Below are positions 1-7,411 of a stretch of 39,138 nucleotides of DNA, piece by piece. The DNA is taken from the NCBI RefSeq assembly GCF_001550375.1, contig NZ_LRTR01000812.1, positions 1 to 39,138 on the forward strand, read 5' to 3'. Both the position numbers and the translations under genes were made by a program. Under the pieces are notes generated by a model. The model did not search any database and was not told the DNA's origin. It saw only the letters and a list, made by a program, of their open reading frames with translations. Numbering within the stretch: position 1 is the stretch's first letter; each line of letters opens with the position of its first letter. The DNA comes from Streptomyces europaeiscabiei. GTDB taxonomy: Bacteria > Actinomycetota > Actinomycetes > Streptomycetales > Streptomycetaceae.

Positions 1-44
1 CAAGTTCCGATGCCGCTGGTCAGGAGTACTTCTCCCAGCTGTGA
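1..44 (+). CDS. 3' end of an upstream gene (partial)
   Basis: The first bases read in one frame as SSDAAGQEYFSQL followed by TGA at 42-44. The short peptide is plausible as the C-terminus of a gene that begins outside the window, but 13 codons are too few to name a product or to be certain that it is coding. Confidence 0.3.
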   Translation, partial: SSDAAGQEYFSQL

Positions 45-208
45 TCAAGTCGCGGACCGCCCAGTTCGTGAAAGCCCGAGGCTAGGTCGTAGGTCCGGGT
101 GACGGGTCGGGCCCTGGCCCGATGTGGCGGCCGGCCGCCGAGGATTAGCGTGCGGACGTGTCGAAGACCTCACCCTCAGCCCCGCCGGTGCCACCGCGCA
201 CCGATCCT

Positions 209-262
209 CCGGTTCCTCCCGCCCTTTCCGTTGCTCCGGTTCCTCCCGCTCTTTCCGTTCCT
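209..262. repeat. Two tandem copies of a 27-bp unit in the leader of the flavin reductase gene
   Basis: A 27-base unit at 209-235 is repeated almost exactly at 236-262, differing at a few positions. Read in the frame of the downstream gene it gives a Pro-rich VPPALSV repeat. Many third codon positions here are T, unlike the GC-biased codons after 356, so I think it is leader DNA, although it could encode a flexible N-terminal extension. Confidence 0.6.
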
Positions 263-355
263 GTGGCGCTTCCCATTCCTGTCGCAAATTCGTCGGCCGC
301 CGCGCGGAGCACCCCGGCCGCCCACGGTTCCCTGTCCGGCGGGCATGCTGAGGGG

Positions 356-868
356 GTGAGTGAAGACGAGTTCCGAGCCGCGATGTCCCGACTGGCGGCC
401 GGTGTGGTCCTGGTGACCGCGCACGAGGCGGCGCTGGATCAGGACGGGCCGCGCGGCGAGGACGTCGGCATGACGGCCACCTCGTTCATGTCGGTGTCCC
501 TCGACCCGCCCCTCGTCATGGTCAGCCTCCGCGAGGGTTCCCGCATGGACGACCTTCTCGACGAGCAGCCCCTGTGGGCCGTCTCCGTCCTCTCCGACCA
601 CCAGCGCACCATCGCCGGCCGCTTCGCCATGAAGGGCCGTGTGAGCGACCGCCTCCTCTTCGACGACCTCTCGTACACCCGGGGCGAAATCACCGGCGCC
701 CCCCTGATCGACGACGCCCTGGCGACCCTGGAATGCCGCACCGAACAACGGGTGACCGCCGGCGACCACACCCTCGTCATCGGCAGGGTCCTGGCTTCGA
801 CGGCGCCGGGGTCCGGAGGCGGCCCCCTGGCCTATTTCCGGGGCCGTTACAGGCATTTGGCCCCGTAA
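356..868 (+). CDS. Flavin reductase-like FMN-binding protein
   Basis: This is a single-domain flavin reductase-like protein of about 170 residues, the type that reduces or binds FMN/FAD and often partners a two-component monooxygenase. The start SEDEFRAAMSRLAAGVVLVTA is typical of the family, followed by the core MTATSFMSVSLDPPLVMVS and the flavin-pocket run around residue 85 (GRFAMKGR). The C-terminal part has the usual LECRTEQRVTAGDHTLVIGRV, where the conserved GDH lies. The frame is open back to a GTG at 158, but codons 158-355 are Pro-rich, repetitive and poor in GC at the third position, so I prefer GTG 356. A GAGGG abuts that codon too closely to be a good ribosome site, so the start is uncertain. 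No monooxygenase partner is adjacent, so the substrate is unknown. Confidence 0.82.
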   Translation: MSEDEFRAAMSRLAAGVVLVTAHEAALDQDGPRGEDVGMTATSFMSVSLDPPLVMVSLREGSRMDDLLDEQPLWAVSVLSDHQRTIAGRFAMKGRVSDRLLFDDLSYTRGEITGAPLIDDALATLECRTEQRVTAGDHTLVIGRVLASTAPGSGGGPLAYFRGRYRHLAP

Positions 869-983
869 GGGCCGGCCCCGCCGGAAGCGTGGGAATTCGC
901 GCGAGCGACCCGACCACGACGCTCCGGCGCCTACCACCTACCGATGGCCACCTGCCACCTACGCAGGAGCGCCCACCCGGGCC

Positions 984-1412
984 TCAGCCCCAGTCCCGCC
1001 CCGACCGCCCCCGCTTGGTGTCGGACCGCTGCTTCTTCTCCCGCAGCCGCCGCTCGTTGATCCCCCTCGGGATACGGGTGGCCCGCCGCGGCCTGGGCGG
1101 CGGAGCGGTCGCCTCCGCGAGCAGCGCGGCCAGACGTACGGCGGCGGTCTCCCGGTTGCGCCACTGGGAACGGTGCTCGGAGGCCCGCACGCTGACGACC
1201 CCCTCGACGAGGCGCCCCGCGAGCCGCTCCAGCGCCCGCGCCTTCCACACCTCGGGAAGTGCCTCGGTGTTCGCGAGGTCGAACCGCAGCTCGACCTGCG
1301 AGTCACTGGTGTTGACGTGTTGTCCGCCGGGACCGGAGGACCGGGAGAAACGCCACATGAGCTCGGCCTCGGGAAGCGAGACGGAGCCACGGATGACGTG
1401 AGGACCGGACAT
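984..1412 (-). CDS. arfB: ArfB/YaeJ-type peptidyl-tRNA hydrolase (ribosome rescue)
   Basis: This 142-residue protein is a codon-independent peptidyl-tRNA hydrolase of the ArfB (YaeJ) family, which releases nascent chains from ribosomes stalled at mRNA ends. It has the class I release factor catalytic loop SSGPGGQHVNTSDSQVELRF at about residues 25-44, with the GGQ tripeptide at 29-31, and lacks the codon-recognition domains of RF1/RF2. The C-terminus is a basic, Arg/Lys-rich tail (RRLREKKQRSDTKRGRSGR), which in the family inserts into the empty mRNA channel. The ATG at 1412 is preceded by a purine-rich GATGGGGG and was preferred over the upstream in-frame extension, which is antisense to terD. 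The gene is convergent with the flavin reductase and divergent from terD. Confidence 0.93.
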   Translation of the reverse strand: MSGPHVIRGSVSLPEAELMWRFSRSSGPGGQHVNTSDSQVELRFDLANTEALPEVWKARALERLAGRLVEGVVSVRASEHRSQWRNRETAAVRLAALLAEATAPPPRPRRATRIPRGINERRLREKKQRSDTKRGRSGRDWG

Positions 1413-1625
1413 GCCCCCATCGTCGCGCGGATGTCCGGTCCACGTCACGCCCTTTTCACCGCATCCGGCGATGCTGCCTTCCGCGCCCGGCCGAAGCCCG
1501 GGTAAAGAAAGTAAAAACCGCAGGAACCTCTGGCGCCCCTCCCGACGTTCATAGGGGTACAGGTAGCTTCGTCCCCGGCACGAAGCCCGTAAGGCACGTA
1601 CGCAACGAGGGAAGGACTCCCAACC

Positions 1626-2201
1626 ATGGCTGTAAGCCTGTCCAAGGGTGGCAACGTCTCGCTCACCAAGGAGGCTCCGGGCCTGACCGCCGTCACCGTG
1701 GGGCTCGGCTGGGACGTCCGCAGCACCACCGGCACGGACTTCGACCTCGACGCCTCCGCGATCGCGGTCAACACGCAGGGCAAGGTCTACTCGGACGGCC
1801 ACTTCGTCTTCTTCAACAACAAGCAGACCCCGGACCAGACCATCGTCCACACCGGTGACAACCGCACGGGTGAGGGCGCGGGCGACGACGAGGCGATCAA
1901 CGTGAACCTGGCGGGTCTCCCCGCCGACATCGACAAGATCGTCTTCCCGGTCTCCATCTACGACGCCGAGAACCGCTCGCAGAACTTCGGCCAGGTCCGC
2001 AACGCCTACATCCGCATCGTCAACCAGGCCGGCGGCGCCGAGATCGCCCGCTACGACCTCTCCGAGGACGCCGCCACCGAGACCGCCATGGTCTTCGGCG
2101 AGCTGTACCGCAACGGCGCCGAGTGGAAGTTCCGCGCGGTCGGCCAGGGCTACGCCTCGGGCCTCGTCGGCATCGCCCAGGACTTCGGCGTCAGCGTCTG
2201 A
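1626..2201 (+). CDS. terD: TerD-family stress/tellurium resistance protein
   Basis: This is a 191-residue TerD-family protein, a calcium-binding beta-sandwich found in many copies in streptomycetes and linked to tellurite, phage and stress phenotypes. The start [20 protein letters not shown] and the motif VGLGWDVR are characteristic. Acidic Ca-binding loops are visible at [10 protein letters not shown] and in [15 protein letters not shown], and [14 protein letters not shown] and AMVFGELYR follow the family pattern to the end. The ATG at 1626 lies behind GAGGGAAGGA at good spacing. The 213-base leader contains GGAAC (1523-1527) and GTT (1547-1549) with a 19-base spacer, which resembles an ECF-sigma promoter, but this is only a pattern match. 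The hairpin at 2247-2291 ends the transcript. Confidence 0.95.
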   Translation: MAVSLSKGGNVSLTKEAPGLTAVTVGLGWDVRSTTGTDFDLDASAIAVNTQGKVYSDGHFVFFNNKQTPDQTIVHTGDNRTGEGAGDDEAINVNLAGLPADIDKIVFPVSIYDAENRSQNFGQVRNAYIRIVNQAGGAEIARYDLSEDAATETAMVFGELYRNGAEWKFRAVGQGYASGLVGIAQDFGVSV

Positions 2202-2246
2202 CGTTCCGACGTCCGGGGCGCCGACGCCCCGCACCGCACCACACCG

Positions 2247-2291
2247 CCGAAGGCCCCGCCGCGACGCCCGCCGTCGCAGCGGGGCCTTCGG
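2247..2291. terminator. Bidirectional terminator hairpin between terD and the convergent gene
   Basis: CCGAAGGCCCCGC at 2247-2259 pairs perfectly with GCGGGGCCTTCGG at 2279-2291 across a 19-base loop. The hairpin sits 45 bases after the terD stop and just beyond the stop of the convergent minus-strand gene, so it can serve both. Confidence 0.8.
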
Positions 2292-2297
2292 CCGTCC

Positions 2298-2969
2298 TCA
2301 CACCCGCCAGTCGGCGGAGTACTGGATGTGCAGCCAGGCGGGTACGTGCCGTCGGTTCCGCGGTCGCGACCATGGCCCCGCGCCCAGCTCGACACAGAAG
2401 TGCCCGGCGTGCGGGTACCGGTACGGGAACGACGGGGCCTGGTCGACGAGGCCGCGCAGGGCGGTGCCGTACTCGCGGAACGCGGTGGGGCTGCCCACGA
2501 CGAAGAGCGTGTGCGCCGCGATGTCGAAGGCAAGGTGGTCGCGGTACGACCGGTGGTGCCGCCGTTCGTGATCGATCGCGGCCTCGTCCGGGAAGTCCTG
2601 GTCCGGAGTGCCCGTCGTCTGCGGCCTGCCGGCGTCGAGCCGTGACCGCACCTGCTTCCACGAGGCGGTCGGAAACCGCAGGCTGTGGTGGACCAGAACC
2701 AGGTCCAGTGAGACGGGTTCACCGTCGCCGACGAAGGCGCCGTCGGGCGCGGGACGGGCACGGATCGGCAGATGGACCAGCGACCGGGCGGACCGCGCGG
2801 CCAACGCCCACAGGGCGACGAGCTGCTCCGCGCCGGCCCGGTCGGCGTACATCGACAGCCAGTGATGGTCGTCGCGCAACACCAGCCGTGCCGGGGAGAG
2901 GGCCGGCCGGATCACCCGGAACTCGTCGCCGCCCAGCCGGGCCCTGTGCACACGCACCCGCTGCTCCAC
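2298..2969 (-). CDS. Uncharacterised protein
   Basis: I do not recognise this protein of about 223 residues. It is coding by frame and codon bias. It is rich in Arg, His and aromatic residues, with no signal peptide or membrane helix. The stretch DHHWLSMYADRAGAEQLVALWALAARS looks like an amphipathic helix region. The middle carries many His (DHERRHHRSYRDHLAFDIAAH) and the end reads PAWLHIQYSADWRV. I chose GTG 2969 because GAGGGGG lies just upstream; the open frame continues far upstream but only as antisense of the GNAT-Nudix gene. It is convergent with terD and divergent from the GNAT-Nudix gene across the G-rich tract at 3041-3112. Confidence 0.7.
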   Translation of the reverse strand: MEQRVRVHRARLGGDEFRVIRPALSPARLVLRDDHHWLSMYADRAGAEQLVALWALAARSARSLVHLPIRARPAPDGAFVGDGEPVSLDLVLVHHSLRFPTASWKQVRSRLDAGRPQTTGTPDQDFPDEAAIDHERRHHRSYRDHLAFDIAAHTLFVVGSPTAFREYGTALRGLVDQAPSFPYRYPHAGHFCVELGAGPWSRPRNRRHVPAWLHIQYSADWRV

Positions 2970-3040
2970 ACGCCCCCTCGCACCCCATGGCTCCCGCGCA
3001 TCCGGAGGAACTGTAGGTCCCGGCGCCCAGCAACGAGTAT

Positions 3041-3112
3041 GGAGTTGTGGGTGGGGGTTGTGGGTGGGGAGTTGTGGTGGGGAGTTGTGGTGGGGGGCAG
3101 GGGAGCGTGGGG
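3041..3112 (+). repeat. G-run tandem repeat with G-quadruplex potential
   Basis: The plus strand carries a series of GGG to GGGGGG runs separated by TTGT, GTT and AGTTGT. It is built from repeats of a unit close to GGGGAGTTGTGGT. At least four G-runs of three or more lie within 40 bases, which fits the G-quadruplex pattern. It lies between two divergent genes, about 60 bases upstream of the GNAT-Nudix start. Confidence 0.75.
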
Positions 3113-3170
3113 CGGAAATCGAATCGCTCGGTCCGGAGCCGGTGTCAGACCCGGTCGATAGCGTGCGGGC

Positions 3171-4196
3171 ATGCTGCTGCTCGAACCACTCCACCCGGCC
3201 GAGGACGGAACCATTCCCGGCCCTCTCCTCGCCGAACTCACCGCCCTGCACGCCTCCAACCGCGACTTCTACACCCTCAGCGGTGACTTTCCGGACGCGG
3301 ACGACATCCGTCCCGAGCAGGTGGCTGCGGCACTGTCGGTGGAGCTGGCCAACCCGGACGCGGAGATCCTGCTCGCCCGCGACGGCGGCGGCGCCATCCT
3401 CGGTGACTACGGAGGCAGCCTCGGTGAGAGCGGCGACAGCGGCAGCCGGCGGCTCGTCGGGGTGGCCATCACCCTCGCGCGCCATCCCGATCCGGCCGAC
3501 CCCGACCCGTGGATCGGGCTGCTGCTCGTCGACGCCGCAGCTCAACGACGGGGGTACGGGCGGCAGTTGGCGACCCTCGTCGAGGAACGGTTCCGGCGGG
3601 CAGGGCGTACCGCCGTGCGGCTGGCGGCGCTCGACAACAACCCCGGCGCCCTGGCGTTCTGGACGTCTCTCGGTTACGAGGTCGTCGAGCGTCGCCGGGA
3701 CCGCCAACTGGGGCGCCCCTGCACGGTGCTGCGCAAAACGCTGCGTACGCCTCGCCGGGCCGCACGGGTCGCCGTACTCGATCCGGAGGGTGCCGTCTTC
3801 CTGTTCAAGTACCACAACGCGGAGGTGGGCGTGCACTGGGCGCTGCCCGGAGGCGGTCTGGAGGCGGACGAGACACCGCGCGAGGGTGCCTTGCGGGAAC
3901 TGCGCGAGGAAACGGGCTGGACGGACGTGGAGCCGGGCGCCTTCCTCGGTACCTGGGAGCACGACTTCACCCGCGCCGGCATCTCCGTCCGTCAGCACGA
4001 CCACATGTTCGTGGCCCGGGGGCCCCGCCGTGAGCCGGTCGGTGGCCTCCTCGCCGCCGCGCGCACCAAGGAAGGCATCCTGGCCTGGCGCTGGTGGACC
4101 CGCCAGGAGCTCACCGAGGCGGAGGAGGCCGTGTGGCCGCCCGAACTGCTGTCGCTGCTGACGGAGTTCGAGAGGGCGGAGAAATCCGGGAAGTGA
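3171..4196 (+). CDS. GNAT acetyltransferase-Nudix hydrolase fusion
   Basis: This is a 341-residue two-domain protein. Residues 1 to about 185 form a GNAT N-acetyltransferase: LIGLLLVD-like strand IGLLLVDAAAQRRGYGRQL contains the acetyl-CoA-binding QRRGYG loop near residues 125-131, followed by NPGALAFWTSLGYEVVERR, the usual C-terminal GNAT motif. Residues from about 195 to 330 form a Nudix hydrolase. The Nudix box GGLEADETPREGALRELREE (about 227-246), continuing TGW, fits GX5EX7REUXEEXGU completely. Both active sites look intact, so the enzyme probably acetylates one substrate and hydrolyses a nucleoside diphosphate derivative with the other, but neither substrate can be read from the sequence. 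The gene stands alone: a divergent gene is upstream and a convergent peptidase is 13 bases downstream. Confidence 0.9.
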   Translation: MLLLEPLHPAEDGTIPGPLLAELTALHASNRDFYTLSGDFPDADDIRPEQVAAALSVELANPDAEILLARDGGGAILGDYGGSLGESGDSGSRRLVGVAITLARHPDPADPDPWIGLLLVDAAAQRRGYGRQLATLVEERFRRAGRTAVRLAALDNNPGALAFWTSLGYEVVERRRDRQLGRPCTVLRKTLRTPRRAARVAVLDPEGAVFLFKYHNAEVGVHWALPGGGLEADETPREGALRELREETGWTDVEPGAFLGTWEHDFTRAGISVRQHDHMFVARGPRREPVGGLLAAARTKEGILAWRWWTRQELTEAEEAVWPPELLSLLTEFERAEKSGK

Positions 4197-4209
4197 CGGG
4201 ACACCACTC

Positions 4210-5829
4210 TCACGCCTCCGGTGGCCTGCCCTCCCCGTACAGCCATTCCTCCCAGATCGGGGTCAGGTCCGCGTCCGGAGCCGTCTTCCGCGCGAACTTC
4301 TCGACGTACGCCGTGAAGTCGGCCGTGTCCGCGTTGCCGTGGCGGTGAGCGGTCGCCCAGCCCCGGATCAGCCCGAAGAAGGCGTCGTCGCCGACCGCCT
4401 CGCGGATCTTGTGCAGGACCATGGCACCGCGCTCGTACACCGGGCTGTCGGAGATACGGGCGGCGCTCGGCGGCTTCGCGGGCGGAAAGTCCCAGACGGC
4501 CTCGCTCGAGGCGGCGTCCTGGTGGTGGTCGCCCTCGTACAGCGCGTCGAAGATCTCCTGGGCGGTGTCGCCGCCGTGGTCCTCCTCCCACAGCCACTCG
4601 GCGTACGTGGCGAAGCCCTCGTTGAGCCACATGTCCCGCCAGCTCTTCGGGGTGACGGAGTCGCCGTACCACTGGTGGGCCAGTTCGTGGACGAGGAGCG
4701 AGAGGTCGGGGGCGCCAGGGAAGACGGGGCGGTTCTGGGTCTCCAGGGCGTACGCCACGTCCTCCGGCCTCTCGACGATCGCGCCGGTGGAGGAGAAGGG
4801 GTACGGGCCGAAGTTCCCCTCCGCCCACTCGATGACCTCGGGGATCCGGCCGAGGACCGCGCGGCTGTCCTCGGCCTGCGCGGGATCGACGGCGACGTAC
4901 ACCGGAAGCCGACCCGCGCCCGTGCCTTCGCCCTCGTCCGCGCCCGTGTCTTCGCCCTCCCCCTCCCCCACCCTCACCGTCGAGTGCCGGATCTCGTACG
5001 TGCCGATCGCGATCGTGGCCACGTAACTCGCCATCGGCTCGGCGGTGTGCCAGGAGTAGCTCGTACGGCCGCTCTTGGTGGACTCGCTCCTCAACTCCCC
5101 GTTGGAGACGGCCCGCAGGCCCTCGGGGACGGTGACCGTGATGTCGTAGGTCGCCTTGTCGGAGGGGTGGTGGTTGCCGGGGAACCAGGTCATCGAGCCC
5201 GCCGGTTCGCCCAGCGCGAGGGCTCCGTCGGCGGTCGGCAGCCAACCCTCCCGGGAGCCGTCCGGGTCGGTGATCGTCTCCGGGGCGCCCGAGTAGCGCA
5301 CCGTCGTACGGAACGTCTCCCCTTCACGGAGCCCGTTCTCGGGAGTGACGGTCAACTCCTGCCCCGCCCGCTTCCAACGCGCCGCCGCGCCCTCGACGGT
5401 GACCGACTCGACGTCCATCCCCTTCAGATCGAGGTTGAAGGAGCCGAGGTTGCGCGTCGCCCGTGCGGTGATGACGGCGGTGGCACGCAGGTGGGCGTCC
5501 GCCTCGGTGTCGACCCCGGCATCGGCATCGGGCTCGGTGTCGGCATCGACCCCGGCATCGGTGTCGGCATCGGGCTCGGTGCCGGGCTCAGTGCCGGAGT
5601 CGACATCGGGCTCGGTGTCCGTATCGGCCGGGGGTTCGTATCCGAGGGTGAGGGCGTAGTGGGTGACGTCGTAGCCGCCGTTGCCGAGTTTGGGGAAGTA
5701 CGGGTCCCGGAGGCCGGCGGAACCCCTGCTCTCCTCGGCCGTGCCGCCGCCCCCGGTGCACGACGTGAGCGTGAGTGCCAGCGCGACGGTGAGCAGGGCG
5801 GCCGGGACAACCGGTGCGGATCGGGACAC
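4210..5829 (-). CDS. M1-family zinc metallopeptidase lipoprotein (aminopeptidase N-like)
   Basis: This is a secreted gluzincin of about 539 residues. The N-terminus SRSAPVVPAALLTVALALTL is a signal peptide ending in the lipobox LTSC, so the mature enzyme is probably anchored by a lipidated Cys. The zinc site HELAH (about 381-385) with a Glu 18 residues later in WLNEGFATYAE (about 404) is complete. The family core around it (MTWFPGNHHPSDKATYDITV, ALETQNRPVFPG) is intact. Two low-complexity acidic insertions are odd: a Asp/Glu/Thr/Pro/Gly repeat after the second strand (DNA 5510-5635) and a Glu/Gly/Asp stretch near 4915-4975. I chose GTG 5829 because AGGA lies 8 bases upstream; ATG 5859 would add ten residues and reach the divergent neighbour. 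Confidence 0.9.
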   Translation of the reverse strand: MSRSAPVVPAALLTVALALTLTSCTGGGGTAEESRGSAGLRDPYFPKLGNGGYDVTHYALTLGYEPPADTDTEPDVDSGTEPGTEPDADTDAGVDADTEPDADAGVDTEADAHLRATAVITARATRNLGSFNLDLKGMDVESVTVEGAAARWKRAGQELTVTPENGLREGETFRTTVRYSGAPETITDPDGSREGWLPTADGALALGEPAGSMTWFPGNHHPSDKATYDITVTVPEGLRAVSNGELRSESTKSGRTSYSWHTAEPMASYVATIAIGTYEIRHSTVRVGEGEGEDTGADEGEGTGAGRLPVYVAVDPAQAEDSRAVLGRIPEVIEWAEGNFGPYPFSSTGAIVERPEDVAYALETQNRPVFPGAPDLSLLVHELAHQWYGDSVTPKSWRDMWLNEGFATYAEWLWEEDHGGDTAQEIFDALYEGDHHQDAASSEAVWDFPPAKPPSAARISDSPVYERGAMVLHKIREAVGDDAFFGLIRGWATAHRHGNADTADFTAYVEKFARKTAPDADLTPIWEEWLYGEGRPPEA

Positions 5830-5866
5830 GTCGGGGATCCTATGAGGACATGACACCATCGCCTAC

Positions 5867-6367
5867 GTGCTCGACATCGGCTACGCCCTCTCCAACCGCT
5901 TCCCCGACCCGCCGCAGACGGACTACCGCCGCGCCGACGTGTACGCGCTGCGCCACGACCTGTTCTGCGGTGACGTCTACCTCGCCGACACCAAGGCGGA
6001 CCGGGAGCTGTCCACAGCCTGGGGATGGGTGCCGGTGCTGGACTTCGCGTGGGCGCTGTGCGACATCGTGGAACGGCTGGACCAGGACCCGGCCGGGTCC
6101 CGTGCCTCCCGGCCCCAGTACGCGGAACTCGACTTCACCGAGTCCACGGACCGCATGCTCTTCGAGCGGCGCTTCGGGTGGGTGGACGTCGAGGCGGACT
6201 GGATGCGGGCCGAGGAACCCCCGCTGACCTTCTCCCACGCCGAGCTCCGCCGCGAGGCCCGCGACTTCCTGCACGATGTGATCGCCGACCTCTGCGACCT
6301 CCACGACGCACTGGCCGAGAACCCGGCGATCTGGACCCTCCAGTCCCGCTTCCCCAGACTCCCGTAG
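5867..6367 (+). CDS. Uncharacterised 166-residue protein
   Basis: I do not recognise a named family. The protein is soluble and acidic, with no signal peptide. It contains several aromatic motifs, such as YALRHDLFCGDVYL, WGWVPVLDFAWALCDIV and FGWVDVEADWM. The last third is helical and acidic (HAELRREARDFLHDVIADLC). Conserved-looking Asp/Trp pairs suggest a small bacterial domain of unknown function. The GTG at 5867 is the only reasonable start after the in-frame stop at 5843; the nearest AGGA lies rather far upstream. It is divergent from the M1 peptidase with 37 bases between the two preferred starts. Confidence 0.75.
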   Translation: MLDIGYALSNRFPDPPQTDYRRADVYALRHDLFCGDVYLADTKADRELSTAWGWVPVLDFAWALCDIVERLDQDPAGSRASRPQYAELDFTESTDRMLFERRFGWVDVEADWMRAEEPPLTFSHAELRREARDFLHDVIADLCDLHDALAENPAIWTLQSRFPRLP

Positions 6368-6410
6368 GGGCACCGCGGTCATTCGCGGGCCCGGTGGGAG
6401 CGGAGTCCTT

Positions 6411-6468
6411 CAGGGGCGCGGGGGAACCACGCGAGCAACCACGACACACACGCGGGTGGGGGCCGAAG
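6411..6468. repeat. Streptomyces dispersed intergenic repeat, copy A
   Basis: The motif AGGGGCGCGGGGG-AAC followed by GCGAGCAACCACGAC resembles copy B at 37435-37490 (AGGGGCGCGGGGAGC... GCCACGAC). I know this pattern as a common intergenic repeat in Streptomyces chromosomes. It lies in the convergent gap 6368-6542, in which I see no gene. Confidence 0.5.
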
Positions 6469-6542
6469 GGGCACCGCCCCCGGAGGATGGGAGCGGGTAG
6501 GGGCGGCGGGGGCGAAACCCACCCGGCGCCCCCGCACGTAAG

Positions 6543-7229
6543 TCACCCCTCCACTCGAATCCCCATCTCCGCCGCCAACACCGGCGCCAGGTCCATCAAC
6601 TGGGCCGCGCTGATCACCGCCCCGGACAACCGATCCACCCCCCGCACGATCTCCACCGACGCGGCCCCCCGCAGATCCACATCCACCAGGGTCACGCCAC
6701 TCAGATCGGCCCCCTTCAACGCGCACCCCACAAACGCGACCCGCTCCAGCCGCGCACCCGCGAAATCCGGCTCGACCAGCACGCAGTCCTCGAAGACCAC
6801 GTCCTTGAGCCGGGCCTCACGCAGGTTGAGGTAGTCGATCTTCCCTCCGCGCACAAGCACCCGCTCCAGCACGGCCCCGTGCAACTGCACCCCACCGAGC
6901 CGCGCGTCGACCAGCTCCACGTCACGCAACGTCGCCTCGGCGAGATCCGTGCCGACACCCCGTATCCCGGTGAGGACGGAGTCGAGCACCCGAGCCCGGT
7001 GCAGCCGTGTCTCGTCCAGCGCGCAGCCTCTCAGCGCGCAGTCCATGAAGCGGGCACCCCCGCCGTCCTGCCCGGCGAAGTCCTCCTCACGGAACTCCAG
7101 CCCGTCATAGTCCCCGTCGGGCTCCAGCCCCCCGCCCGCATACGTGTCCAGCACCGGCAACCGCACCTCCGGCCGCCGCGCCGCCTTCACCACTGACCCC
7201 GACCTCGACCCGGACCTCGCCCTCACCAT
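6543..7229 (-). CDS. Pentapeptide-repeat protein
   Basis: This is a protein of about 228 residues made mostly of pentapeptide-type repeats, A(D/N)LXX-like steps that fold as a right-handed beta-helix. Examples are ARFMDCALRGCALDETRLHR, TDLAEATLRDVELVDARLGG, LNLREARLKDVVFEDC and ALKGADLSGVTLVDVDLRGA, covering about residues 60-200. The C-terminus (GVDRLSGAVISAAQLMDLAP) is a short helical cap seen in Streptomyces members. Some members bind DNA gyrase as DNA mimics; nothing here shows that role. I chose ATG 7229 over the 17-residue longer start, since GATGGGGG precedes it. The product is probably cytoplasmic. Confidence 0.9.
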   Translation of the reverse strand: MVRARSGSRSGSVVKAARRPEVRLPVLDTYAGGGLEPDGDYDGLEFREEDFAGQDGGGARFMDCALRGCALDETRLHRARVLDSVLTGIRGVGTDLAEATLRDVELVDARLGGVQLHGAVLERVLVRGGKIDYLNLREARLKDVVFEDCVLVEPDFAGARLERVAFVGCALKGADLSGVTLVDVDLRGAASVEIVRGVDRLSGAVISAAQLMDLAPVLAAEMGIRVEG

Positions 7230-7411
7230 GCCCCCATCGTGCACCCCACCACTGACAATCCCCCTGACCTGCGCCGACACCCCGCCGAACCCCCAACCGA
7301 CAGCCCCATGTCACATTCCGGCGCCCTCGACCTGTCGTACAAGCGGACAGCCGCCAAGGCGGCCGACACCGACCCGACACCGACCCGACGCCGACCGAGG
7401 GAGCCCCAGCC

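Noticed and set aside
984..2234. A 416-residue minus-strand frame extending the ArfB gene across terD
   Set aside because: The extra N-terminal 274 codons are antisense to terD and lack family resemblance; ATG 1412 has a ribosome site and gives a normal-length ArfB.
2298..4004. A 568-residue minus-strand frame through the GNAT-Nudix gene
   Set aside because: Only the part downstream of 2969 is free of the opposite gene; the rest is the antisense shadow of the fusion protein and the G-run tract.
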